Below are positions 42,783 through 51,158 of a DNA stretch of 64,000 nucleotides, piece by piece. Location: assembly GCA_040365065.1 (NCBI GenBank), contig BAABNI010000001.1:248001-312000 (forward strand), in the 5' to 3' direction. Position 1 is the stretch's first letter. Each line of letters starts with the position of its first letter. Made by a program: the position numbers and the translations under genes. A model generated the notes under the pieces. It had not been told where the DNA came from and did no database searches. It saw only the letters and a program-made list of their open reading frames with translations. Origin of the DNA: Pelagadaptatus aseana. Lineage in GTDB: Bacteria > Pseudomonadota > Gammaproteobacteria > Pseudomonadales > Cellvibrionaceae.

Positions 42783-44999
42783 GTGACCAGTCGCGTTGCA
42801 CCCAACAACCGCCAGCCCCATCACTCCGCAACATCGCCCACAAAGCAGTGGCGCGAGCGGGCACTTTGTACCGCCATTCGCAGCCTCTCGACCGGATTAC
42901 TGTTGACCGGTGCCAGCCAGCTACAGGCACTGGGGTTGGGCGATCTGAGTCACAGCAGCTACCTCGGCCAACCTCTCACTGCCAGCGTGGTGATTCTCGA
43001 CAGTGACGGCGACTACGGTCCGGGCGACATCAAAATTCGCCAGATTTCTGCCACCGAAGCCGCAGATACCCTCGATCTGGACATACTTAACAACAATTAC
43101 CGTCTCAAACTGACCCCCACGACCATGGATGGTGAGCTGCAAGTTCAAATCAGAAGTCGCCAACCCATTAACGAACCCTTTGTCGATCTGGTGCTGGAGC
43201 TGTCATGGAGCGGCGGTCAGGTATTCCGCGAGTACACGCTGTTAATGGATCCTCCACCGGTTGCGGCCAAGCCAGCCACCGCATCAACGCCCGCCCCAAC
43301 AAAACCTGCGACTCGCACAACAGCCGTAAAAGCTCGACCCAATGCACCGTTTGAGCCGGGCACACTGGGAGGCAGCTACACCATTCGCAGCGGCGACACC
43401 CTGTCTCAAATCGCCGAGCAGTGGCGCCTTGGCAGCGACCACTCACTGGCAGGCACCAAACAGTGGTTGCTGGCCAATAACCCCAGGGCCTTCCTTAATG
43501 GCGACCCCAACCAACTGATGCTGGGTGCTCGATTGCAACTGCCATCGGGCGACAATCTGCCGCCAGCGGACCTGCAACCCGGCTGGTCAGATACACGGCC
43601 AGCCAATGTTGCCCATAACATTCCTCTGGCCCCCGGTGAGCGTCAGACGATACCAGCAACCGGGACAACTCCCGCCGATACCCAATCGAATTCCAAGCAT
43701 CTGTCCGGTAAATTGCACCTTGGCAAACAGGCAGTGGTTGCACCTGAAGAACTTCAGGACATGGTCGATGCAAAGCCCATTGAGGAAATCCGGGAACTGA
43801 TCCACATTACTCAGGAAACAGCGGATCGCATCATTCGCGAGAATGAAGATCTGAGGCGCCGCATCGAAAATATTGAAAATTCCGACTACATAAAAAGTAT
43901 GGAAGAGCTGATCGCCCTGCAGCGAGATGAAATAGAGAGTCTACGCGCCAATCTCAGTTCTTCTGCAGACATCCAGCCGGCCGATTATCAACCCGCTCTG
44001 GTTTCCACCAGCAACGATCCAGTGCCTGCGCAATCGCCTGAGCCTCCCTCGGCAATGGCAACCACCAGCTCAACAGTTACCGATCCCACAGCCACGGCAC
44101 CAGCCAACCCCGTCAGCCAACTGACCGAGAAGCAACCGGCAGCAGGGCCATGGTTCTGGGTTCTCAGCGGTCTGTCGGCACTGCTGGCCATGATCATCGC
44201 CGTACTGGTGGCCTTTCGCATGGGCCAACGCAGTCAGGAAACCGCCCGGGCGACCGCGGATTCAGGCTCACTGACCACCCCGGTACTGGAGAACAGCGCT
44301 GATGACGATCTGGGGCCAGTAAGCGCACCGGAGGATCTCGGTGAAGAGGACATCATTCCGCTGCAGCTCGATGGCGGCGATGAACCGGAGGACGATCCAA
44401 GCTCACTGGACGACATTGACCTGCTGCCAGAAGATGAAGAACTGCTGACCTCCAGCGACAACCACCCGCAAACCCTGCAAGTGCCCCGGGAAACCATTCT
44501 CGACAACAATCTGCAGGGCCTCGACAGCATTATTTTACCGGCCGCCGAGTCCGAGATTATCTCCACCCATGTGGACTTTTCCGCAACCCTGTCATCCGAC
44601 ACATCCGATGCCTCTGATCCCGAGTCACTGGAAAAGCCCGAGGTTCCAGAAGAACTGCCGTTTGCCGCAGAAGAACTGGAAGACTCCGAACTGACTTTCG
44701 ATCTCGAGCTCAATGAAGACTTTGTCGACTCTCAGACACAGGCAGAGGCTCCGGCCTTTGATCAGGATCTGGATGACATCGATCTGAACCTCAGCGCGCT
44801 GGAAGAAAACATTTTCAAGGACAACCGCGACGATGTGGATGAGCTGATTTCGCGAGCGATGATTTTTGCCTCGTTCGGCGACTTCGATAAAGCCGAGGAA
44901 ACCCTCATCGATGAACTGGCGCTCTATCCGGACGAAACCCGAATTTCCGATGCTCTGGAGCAGTTCGCCAAAGACCGCAAAAAGGCTGAAGACCAGTGA
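42783..44999 (+). CDS. fimV: FimV-like polar hub / peptidoglycan-binding protein
   Basis: A 738-residue inner-membrane protein. An N-terminal FimV domain (LGLGDLSHSSYLGQPLTASV, about residues 45-130) precedes a LysM-type motif (YTIRSGDTLSQIAEQW, near 199-250), a coiled coil (about 335-385), a single membrane helix (about 455-478), a long acidic linker and a C-terminal FimV/TPR-like helical domain (DELISRAMIFASFGDFDKAEETL, about 690-730). In Pseudomonas FimV controls type IV pili, twitching and cAMP signalling at the pole. The start is a GTG behind AAGGA. It is coupled to the next gene by a 4-base overlap. Confidence 0.88.
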   Translation: MTSRVAPNNRQPHHSATSPTKQWRERALCTAIRSLSTGLLLTGASQLQALGLGDLSHSSYLGQPLTASVVILDSDGDYGPGDIKIRQISATEAADTLDLDILNNNYRLKLTPTTMDGELQVQIRSRQPINEPFVDLVLELSWSGGQVFREYTLLMDPPPVAAKPATASTPAPTKPATRTTAVKARPNAPFEPGTLGGSYTIRSGDTLSQIAEQWRLGSDHSLAGTKQWLLANNPRAFLNGDPNQLMLGARLQLPSGDNLPPADLQPGWSDTRPANVAHNIPLAPGERQTIPATGTTPADTQSNSKHLSGKLHLGKQAVVAPEELQDMVDAKPIEEIRELIHITQETADRIIRENEDLRRRIENIENSDYIKSMEELIALQRDEIESLRANLSSSADIQPADYQPALVSTSNDPVPAQSPEPPSAMATTSSTVTDPTATAPANPVSQLTEKQPAAGPWFWVLSGLSALLAMIIAVLVAFRMGQRSQETARATADSGSLTTPVLENSADDDLGPVSAPEDLGEEDIIPLQLDGGDEPEDDPSSLDDIDLLPEDEELLTSSDNHPQTLQVPRETILDNNLQGLDSIILPAAESEIISTHVDFSATLSSDTSDASDPESLEKPEVPEELPFAAEELEDSELTFDLELNEDFVDSQTQAEAPAFDQDLDDIDLNLSALEENIFKDNRDDVDELISRAMIFASFGDFDKAEETLIDELALYPDETRISDALEQFAKDRKKAEDQ

Positions 45000-45697
45000 A
45001 CCGCTGGCAACGCCTGAGCGCACAACATCCACTCTGGTGGCCAAATAATTTGCTGGCTCTGGGATTGCTCATACTGGCATTGGCTTCGCCATCCCTGCTC
45101 GCCGCACCCGCAGCTGGGCAGATTCTCTTCAGCAAGGGATCACTGCAAATCGTTCATCAGGGGCAACTGCAAACCGCCAGCCGCGGCAGCCAGGTCTGGC
45201 CGGGCGATACCCTGATCACAGGCCATAACTCCCGAGCGTTGCTGCGCTTTAGCGACGGCACCCGCACGACCCTGGGGGACGACACCGAATACCGGATTGA
45301 GAATTTCTCATTGAATGTTCAAGGGCAATCGCGAGCCACCTATCAACTGGTCAAAGGCGTATTCAAGACTGTCACCGGTGCCATCGCCAAAGACGGCCCT
45401 GATATAAAAGACAAACCACTGGTCGTACTCACCCCGCTGGGCACACTGGGCATCCGCGGCACCACCTTCTGGGGTGGCTATCTGGAACCCGGCAAAATAG
45501 ACGTATTGCTGATTGCAGGCGATCACGCCGTCGAGGTGAGCAACGCCATAGGCAGCCGGCTACTGACAACGGCCGGCGAAGGCACCACGCTCACCGCTGG
45601 GTCGGCACCGGGCACAGTCAAAACCTGGCCAGAGGCAAAGGTCAAACGCGCCACAGCAACCGTCTCCTGGCCGGAATTACCCGAGGCTCTGCACTAG
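44996..45697 (+). CDS. FecR-domain periplasmic/membrane protein
   Basis: A 233-residue protein with an N-terminal hydrophobic segment (LLALGLLILALASPSLLAAPA, about residues 18-40) acting as signal or anchor. A FecR domain follows, with SRGSQVWPGDTLITG, RALLRFSDGTRTTLGDD and TPLGTLGIRGTTFWGG. The start is GTG overlapping the fimV stop (GTGA). No sigma factor or TonB receptor lies nearby, so it is not a classic FecR sensor. A link to the FimV envelope complex is suggested only by the overlap. Confidence 0.78.
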   Translation: MNRWQRLSAQHPLWWPNNLLALGLLILALASPSLLAAPAAGQILFSKGSLQIVHQGQLQTASRGSQVWPGDTLITGHNSRALLRFSDGTRTTLGDDTEYRIENFSLNVQGQSRATYQLVKGVFKTVTGAIAKDGPDIKDKPLVVLTPLGTLGIRGTTFWGGYLEPGKIDVLLIAGDHAVEVSNAIGSRLLTTAGEGTTLTAGSAPGTVKTWPEAKVKRATATVSWPELPEALH

Positions 45698-45752
45698 GCG
45701 CCACCGCCACATCCCAACGTTCCTTTACTGACCTTCCACAGACTATCCGTGC

Positions 45753-45758
45753 TAGAAT
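45753..45758 (+). promoter_or_regulatory. Candidate extended -10 for hslO
   Basis: TGC-TAGAAT is an extended -10 pattern 35 bases before the hslO ATG. No convincing -35 is seen. Confidence 0.4.
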
Positions 45759-45793
45759 CCGGTCCCTGTCGAATTCTGTGTGAGTAAGTACTT

Positions 45794-46681
45794 ATGTGCA
45801 GCAAAGACCTGATGCACCGTTTCCTGTTTGATAAAAGTGACATTCGCGGCGAGATCGTGACTCTGGCCAACAGTTACCAGCAAATCGCCGACAACAATCC
45901 GGACCTGCCCGGTAACGTTCAAACCGTACTGGGTGAATTTGTCGCCGCAGTAAGCCTGCTGTCGAGCACGCTGAAATTTGATGGGGTTATCACCCTGCAG
46001 GCACGCGGCAACGGACCGGTATCCATCGTCATGGCCGAGTGCAACCATCACAATACCCTGCGAGGCATCGCTCGCCTCAACCCTGACACCGGTCGCGACG
46101 ACTTCCGTGAGCGCGATCTGCGTCAGCTGCTGGGCAGCAACGCCACACTCACCATCACTATCGACCCGGACAAAGGCGAACGTTATCAGGGCGTGGTTCC
46201 CCTCGACAGTGAAAAACTGAGCGAATGCCTGGAGCACTACTTTTCCCAATCCGAGCAACTGCCTACCCGATTCTGGCTGGCCTCCGACAGTGAAAAAGCC
46301 AGCGGCCTGATGCTGCAGGCACTGCCACGCCAACTGACCAGCGAAGAAGACAATACCCAGCTTTGGCAAACTGCCGTGCATCTGGCAGAAACCGTGAAAC
46401 CCGAAGAATTGCTGGAGCTGGAGCACGCCACCATCCTCTACCGTCTGTTCAATGAAGAGGAGGTACGCCTGTTCGAACCCGCAGCCCTTCACTTCGCCTG
46501 CAGCTGCTCCCGCGAGCGCTCGGCCAATGCCTTGATTTCACTGGGCAAGCTGGAAGTTGAGCGGCTGTTGCAGGAGCAGGAAATCATCAAAATCGACTGC
46601 CAGTTCTGCAATCAGAGCTACACCTTTGGACAGCGGGATTTGGGCAGTCTGTTTGGCGGCAGCAATCAAACTCTGCACTGA
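45794..46681 (+). CDS. hslO: Redox-regulated chaperone Hsp33
   Basis: A 295-residue holdase chaperone switched on by oxidation. The N-terminal domain has DIRGEIVTLANSYQQI and LGEFVAAVSLLSSTLKF. The C-terminal zinc centre is the C-x-C pair in FACSCSRER plus the C-x-x-C in DCQFCNQSY, the diagnostic Hsp33 redox switch. Length matches E. coli HslO (292). It stands between the FecR gene and pckA; hslO next to pckA is a common arrangement in gammaproteobacteria. Confidence 0.95.
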   Translation: MCSKDLMHRFLFDKSDIRGEIVTLANSYQQIADNNPDLPGNVQTVLGEFVAAVSLLSSTLKFDGVITLQARGNGPVSIVMAECNHHNTLRGIARLNPDTGRDDFRERDLRQLLGSNATLTITIDPDKGERYQGVVPLDSEKLSECLEHYFSQSEQLPTRFWLASDSEKASGLMLQALPRQLTSEEDNTQLWQTAVHLAETVKPEELLELEHATILYRLFNEEEVRLFEPAALHFACSCSRERSANALISLGKLEVERLLQEQEIIKIDCQFCNQSYTFGQRDLGSLFGGSNQTLH

Positions 46682-46723
46682 TCAAAAAAGCGCCATATTG
46701 GGTTCGCTTCCCAGATATTTTCT

Positions 46724-46747
46724 GACATAATAGCGCCCCCAAAATTT
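46724..46747 (+). promoter_or_regulatory. Candidate pckA promoter -10 and GC-rich discriminator
   Basis: TGA-CATAAT (46724-46731) is an extended -10, followed at once by A and GCGCCCCCAAAATTT (46733-46747). The same 15-base string follows the -10-like hexamer before serA. It would give a leader of about 115 bases. Confidence 0.45.
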
Positions 46748-46853
46748 GTAACCCCCGGAGCAGGTACCCCTTGCTTCAGGATTTGACTGAATTTGCAGCC
46801 GTGAATTTAACCCTCATCGCTGCAGTTTCATGAGTACACAGGACCACAAACCC

Positions 46854-48410
46854 ATGACACAAACTGATACGGCACCCAAGGTTTTCACCGACCTGAGCTC
46901 TGCAGAACTGATCCAACAGGCCATCGAGCGTGGTGAAGGCTATCTGACCCACACCGGCGCACTGGCTGCCGAAACTGGCAAGCGCACTGGCCGCTCTCCA
47001 GCTGACCGCTTTACTGTTGAGGAGCCATCCACTGCAGACAGCATCGACTGGGGCTCAGTAAACCGCCCGTTCCCCGCCGACAAGTTCGACGCCCTGTGGA
47101 GCCGTGTTGAAGAGTATGTATCCGAGGTTGATACCTTTGTTTCTCACCTGCACGTGGCCGAAGATACGGACCACTACCTGCCGGTTAAAGTGACCACCAT
47201 GACTGCGTGGCACAACCTGTTCGGTCGCAACATGTTTATCCGCACCGAAAACTACAACCCGAAGAACAAAGAAGAGTGGAAAATTCTGCACGCCGCTGAC
47301 TTTGTATGTGAGCCAGAGCGTGACGGCACCAACTCCGAAGCCGTTGTTATCGTTAACTTTGCCCAGCGCAAAGTACTGCTGGCTGGCATCAAGTATGCCG
47401 GCGAAATGAAGAAAGCCATGTTCTCTGTACAGAACTTCCTGCTGCCAGAAAAAGATGTCATGCCAATGCACTGCTCTGCCAACGTTGGCAAAGACGGCGA
47501 CACCTGCCTGTTCTTCGGTCTGTCCGGCACCGGTAAAACCACCCTGTCCGCTGATCCAGAGCGCTACCTGATTGGTGATGACGAGCACGGCTGGGCCAAA
47601 GGTGCGGTATTCAACATGGAAGGCGGCTGCTACGCCAAGACCATCGACCTGTCTCAAAAGAACGAGCCAGTAATCTGGGATGCCATCAAGTTCGGCGCCA
47701 TCGTTGAAAACGTTGTTCACAACGACAAGCGCGAGCCTGACTACTGCGACACCAGCTTGACTGAAAACGGTCGCTGTTCTTACCCTCTGGAGCACGTTGA
47801 AATGCGTGTTGAAGAGAACCGTGCCGGCGAGCCAAAGAACGTTATCTTCCTGACCTGTGACGTTACCGGTGTTATCCCACCTGTTTCCATCCTGTCCAAG
47901 GAAGCCGCTGCTTACCACTTCCTGTCTGGCTACACCGCTCGCGTAGGTTCTACCGAGATGGGTGCCGAGGCCGGCATCAACCCAGCCTTCTCCACCTGCT
48001 TTGGTGCGCCTTTCATGCCGCGCCCTGCTCGCGAATACGCCGAGCTGCTGATGAAGCGTGTTGAAGAGTTCGAATCCAACGTTTACCTGGTTAACACTGG
48101 CTGGACTGGTGGTTCCGGTGGTGCTGGCGGCGAAGGCAATCGCTTCCCGATTCCTGTCACTCGCGCTGTGGTTCACGCTTGTCAAAACGGTTCTCTGGAA
48201 GGCGTTGCCACTGAAACTCTGGAAACCATGAACCTGGTTATCCCGACCGAAGTTCCAGGCGTAGACAGCAAGTACCTGAACCCTCGTAACGCCTGGTCTG
48301 ACCAAGCTGCTTACGATGAAGCCGCCTCTAAACTGGCCGGCCTGTTCGCTGAGAACATCAAGAAGTTCAACGTCAGCGAAGAAGTTGAAGCCGCAGGCCC
48401 TAAAGCTTAA
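46854..48410 (+). CDS. pckA: Phosphoenolpyruvate carboxykinase (ATP)
   Basis: A 518-residue enzyme that converts oxaloacetate to phosphoenolpyruvate, the gateway to gluconeogenesis. The P-loop is GLSGTGKTTLSA (near residue 222). The Mg/Mn and ATP site follows in IGDDEHGWAKGAVFNMEGGCYAK. The ATG at 46854 has an AGGA site upstream, whereas an in-frame ATG at 46830 lacks one and would add 8 residues. Codon use is strongly biased (for example GTT, CGC, CTG), as for highly expressed genes. A strong terminator follows. Confidence 0.95.
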   Translation: MTQTDTAPKVFTDLSSAELIQQAIERGEGYLTHTGALAAETGKRTGRSPADRFTVEEPSTADSIDWGSVNRPFPADKFDALWSRVEEYVSEVDTFVSHLHVAEDTDHYLPVKVTTMTAWHNLFGRNMFIRTENYNPKNKEEWKILHAADFVCEPERDGTNSEAVVIVNFAQRKVLLAGIKYAGEMKKAMFSVQNFLLPEKDVMPMHCSANVGKDGDTCLFFGLSGTGKTTLSADPERYLIGDDEHGWAKGAVFNMEGGCYAKTIDLSQKNEPVIWDAIKFGAIVENVVHNDKREPDYCDTSLTENGRCSYPLEHVEMRVEENRAGEPKNVIFLTCDVTGVIPPVSILSKEAAAYHFLSGYTARVGSTEMGAEAGINPAFSTCFGAPFMPRPAREYAELLMKRVEEFESNVYLVNTGWTGGSGGAGGEGNRFPIPVTRAVVHACQNGSLEGVATETLETMNLVIPTEVPGVDSKYLNPRNAWSDQAAYDEAASKLAGLFAENIKKFNVSEEVEAAGPKA

Positions 48411-48434
48411 TCAAGTTTTAACCCTGAGCGTTTC

Positions 48435-48471
48435 AAAAGCCCGAGCGGAAAAATCCTCTCGGGCTTTTTTT
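48435..48471 (+). terminator. pckA rho-independent terminator
   Basis: The stem AAAAGCCCGAG / CTCGGGCTTTT with a 12-base loop and a run of seven T lies 25 bases after the pckA stop. Confidence 0.93.
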
Positions 48472-48603
48472 ATGTACAGGATGTACGGGCAGATAAATGC
48501 TCCTGCAGTATCTGCACTTCCGCCATCCTTGGCGGGCGTATTCGCGAGAGGCAGGAAGCCGGTAGCGGCCTCTATGGGATTAGCATGCCATCTAAATCGG
48601 AGC

Positions 48604-48713
48604 GATCTGCACCGAGGATTGGTTTCTGAAACACGCTGTGAATACGTCCCTGTAAGCTCGGATGCTGCATCCTTGCGGCATACGGTTTCAGAAACCAATC
48701 CCCGCCACAGATC
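48604..48713 (+). repeat. Interspersed cruciform repeat, copy C
   Basis: It starts GATCTG and ends CAGATC. The 17-base arms GGATTGGTTTCTGAAAC (48616-48632) and its inverted copy (48685-48701) are perfect. The core ACACGCTGTGAATACGTCC matches copy B, and an imperfect inner hairpin surrounds GCATCC. It lies in the 427-base gap between pckA and ubiM, where I see no gene. A further small hairpin CCGCCATCCTTGGCGG at 48520-48535 in the same gap has the family CATCC-TG core and may be a remnant. Confidence 0.85.
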
Positions 48714-48837
48714 TTCAGCCCGAACTCTGGAAAACTACCCACAAATCAATATCCCTATAACAAATTGATTACGATCAGCTTTTTATAACGCTCCCTGTGA
48801 TAGCGTCTCCCTGTTTTAAATTTGCAGAGTAAGCGCT

Positions 48838-50028
48838 ATGTCTTCACCACAAACCATGCACAAAGATATCGTTATCGTCGGCAGTGGCCCGGCGGGGCTC
48901 AGTTTTGCCTGCGCACTGGCCAAGTCCGGCTTACAGGTTGTGGTGATCGACCAGCAAAGTCGCGAACAGATCGCCAACCCGGCGATGGATGGCCGCGACA
49001 TCGCCATGACCCATTTGTCGAAAACCATTTTGCAGGAACTCAACGTCTGGCAGCGCTTTCACCCGGAGCACATCCACCCGCTGCGCGAAGCCACCGTACA
49101 GGATGGCGACTCACCCTATGCCCTGCACTTTGAACGCAGCGACGATCAGGAAGCGCCTCTGGGTTATCTGGTAGCCAATCATCGTATCCGTCAGGCGCTC
49201 TATGACGAAGTCATCCATCACCCCAACATTGAACTGCTACTGGAACAGAAGGTGGCGACGGTATCGAGCTGCAATACCTCCGCCCTGATCACATTGGAAA
49301 GTGGCCACCGCATTGAAGCACCACTGGCCGTCGCCGCCGACAGCCGCTTTTCCGGCACCCGCCGCATGATGGGCATTGGCGCCAAGATGAAAGACTATGG
49401 CCGAGTCATGATTGTCTGCAACATGAAGCATCAACTGGATCATCGTAACACCGCCCAAGAGTGCTTCCGCTACGGCCGCACCTGCGCCATTCTGCCATTG
49501 GGAGAGCTGCAATCATCCATAGTCATCACCGTACCAGCTGCCCGTGCCAGTGAACTCACCGACCTCAGTGCTGAAGATTTCGCACACCAAGTAAAAGACA
49601 TGCTCGACCACCGGCTGGGTGCCATGGAACTGATCAGCGAGCGCTTCGCCTACCCGCTAGTCGGCGCCTACTCTGATCGATTCATTGGCAAGCGCTTTGC
49701 GCTGATTGGGGATGCCGCCGTGGGCATGCACCCGGTCACAGCGCACGGCTACAATCTGGGGCTGCGCTCGGCCGACACTCTGGCCAGTCAAATCATCAAA
49801 GCCAAGCAGCAAGGTAAAGATATTGGCAGCGCGTGGGTGCTGCACAACTACGAGGCCCGCCATCAATTGCTTGCCAGACCTCTGTACGACAGCACCAATC
49901 TGATTGTAAAACTTTATACTGACGATCAACCGGTGGCGCGTCTGGCGCGCAAAGCGGCCCTGCGTATCGGCAACAATATTTCGCCTTTCAAAAAGCTGAT
50001 AACCCATCGCCTGACACAAATACGGTAA
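48838..50028 (+). CDS. ubiM: UbiM-type FAD-dependent ubiquinone hydroxylase
   Basis: A 396-residue flavin monooxygenase of the UbiH/UbiF family. The FAD motif GSGPAG is at residues 15-20. The second FAD motif is GDAAVGMHPVTAHGYNLGLR (near 290). Segments typical of UbiM are GRDIAMTHLSK, DSRFSGTRRMMGIGA and the C-terminal YTDDQPVARLARKAALRIGN. UbiM hydroxylates the ubiquinone ring and can replace UbiF or other ring hydroxylases in various proteobacteria. It stands apart from other ubi genes, flanked by a repeat element and an AraC regulator. Confidence 0.83.
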   Translation: MSSPQTMHKDIVIVGSGPAGLSFACALAKSGLQVVVIDQQSREQIANPAMDGRDIAMTHLSKTILQELNVWQRFHPEHIHPLREATVQDGDSPYALHFERSDDQEAPLGYLVANHRIRQALYDEVIHHPNIELLLEQKVATVSSCNTSALITLESGHRIEAPLAVAADSRFSGTRRMMGIGAKMKDYGRVMIVCNMKHQLDHRNTAQECFRYGRTCAILPLGELQSSIVITVPAARASELTDLSAEDFAHQVKDMLDHRLGAMELISERFAYPLVGAYSDRFIGKRFALIGDAAVGMHPVTAHGYNLGLRSADTLASQIIKAKQQGKDIGSAWVLHNYEARHQLLARPLYDSTNLIVKLYTDDQPVARLARKAALRIGNNISPFKKLITHRLTQIR

Positions 50029-50046
50029 AGTTTTCTTTAGCTGTAT

Positions 50047-50075
50047 TTAACCTCGGCGATTTTGGTTGTTACAAT
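50047..50075 (+). promoter_or_regulatory. Candidate promoter of the AraC regulator, possibly leaderless
   Basis: TTAACC (50047-50052), a 17-base spacer and TACAAT (50070-50075) end only 6 bases before the ATG at 50082, and no ribosome site precedes that ATG. Transcription would begin at or next to the start codon. Confidence 0.5.
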
Positions 50076-50081
50076 CAATGC

Positions 50082-51158
50082 ATGACTGAGCGCCCGATTA
50101 TTTCATCCAGCTATTTAAAGCACTTCTTTGAAGGGCCAGTTTCCTGTGGCTTCGACCCACAGGAAATCCTGTTGCAAGCCAATCTGGATCCACAGTTACT
50201 GGATAACAGCAACGCCTGTATCACTCTGCATGAATACGAACGACTGCTCACAACCACCTGGACATTAATGGGTGACGAGTCCGGCGGCTTCTACAAGCAC
50301 TCCTTTAAACCGGGCACCTTTGCCATGAGTGCCATGGCCAATATCACCGCCCCGACACTGCGCAAAGCGATCAAACGCCATGCACGCTTTTACGCTCTGT
50401 TCCACAATGATTTGAGCATCAGCCTCACCGAAAGCGGCGAAGAGGCCACCATCAGTTACGAAGTCAACAATGAAAAAGGCCTCAACGAAGCCTTTATCAT
50501 CACCTCGCTGTATCTGATTATCACCCGCTGGGCCGGCTGGATGATTGATCGACCGATTCTGCTGGAGCGCATCAACTGCCGATTTGAAAAGCCCGAGTGG
50601 GAAGAATTGTTTGACGCCATGTTCCCCTGCCAACAATTCTTTGGCCAACAGAGCAACAGCATTGTTTTCGGCAGCCGCTTTCTGGACATGCCGATTGTGC
50701 AAACCCAGCAGAGCCTGTCGGAGTTTCTCGACGAAGCACCCGCCTGCCTGCTCACCCACTATCAGACCGACAATAGCCTGACCGCTACGGTTCAGCGCAT
50801 GCTGCAAAAAGAAGATGCCGTGGAAAAACTGCCCTTCGAAGTGGTTGCCGAACGCCTGTTCACCACCACCCAAACCCTGCGTCGCCGACTCAAGGAAGAG
50901 GGCAACACCTACCAGGAAATCAAAGACAAGGTACGCCATAACAAGGCGGTGTATCACCTGGTGGAACTCAACACCCCCATCAACGAGATCGTTTCTTTAA
51001 TGGGATTCTCAGAACCCAGCGCCTTCACCCGGGCTTTCAAAAAGTGGACCGGCATGACGCCGGGCCAATACCGTGAGACCCATCTGGCGCAAAGAAACAA
51101 CCAATCGGGCGCCGCTCAAGAGCAACGTGCGACCACCTCTGAAGCCACAGACAGCTGA
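50082..51158 (+). CDS. AraC-family transcriptional regulator
   Basis: A 358-residue regulator. The N-terminal domain (about residues 20-210) is of the OruR/ArgR-type arabinose-binding-like family (FDPQEILLQANLDPQLLDN, FYALFHNDLSISL). The C-terminal pair of helix-turn-helix motifs spans about 250-340 (FTTTQTLRRRLKEEGNTYQE and VSLMGFSEPSAFTRAFKKW, ending GMTPGQYR). The ligand and targets are unknown; neighbouring ubiM or the convergent hydrolase are possible. Its last 43 bases overlap the convergent gene. Confidence 0.87.
   Translation: MTERPIISSSYLKHFFEGPVSCGFDPQEILLQANLDPQLLDNSNACITLHEYERLLTTTWTLMGDESGGFYKHSFKPGTFAMSAMANITAPTLRKAIKRHARFYALFHNDLSISLTESGEEATISYEVNNEKGLNEAFIITSLYLIITRWAGWMIDRPILLERINCRFEKPEWEELFDAMFPCQQFFGQQSNSIVFGSRFLDMPIVQTQQSLSEFLDEAPACLLTHYQTDNSLTATVQRMLQKEDAVEKLPFEVVAERLFTTTQTLRRRLKEEGNTYQEIKDKVRHNKAVYHLVELNTPINEIVSLMGFSEPSAFTRAFKKWTGMTPGQYRETHLAQRNNQSGAAQEQRATTSEATDS

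Noticed and set aside
44996..45697. FecR-domain gene as part of an iron-siderophore signalling set
   Set aside because: No ECF sigma factor or TonB-dependent receptor is adjacent. Its start is tied to fimV instead.
47055..48305. A 416-codon open frame on the strand opposite pckA
   Set aside because: It is a shadow of the strongly biased codon use of pckA (few codons that read as stops in antisense). It has no ribosome site and no recognisable domain.
48316..48768. A 150-codon frame running from the pckA end across the terminator and repeat copy C
   Set aside because: It crosses a clear terminator and a palindromic repeat, so coding is implausible.
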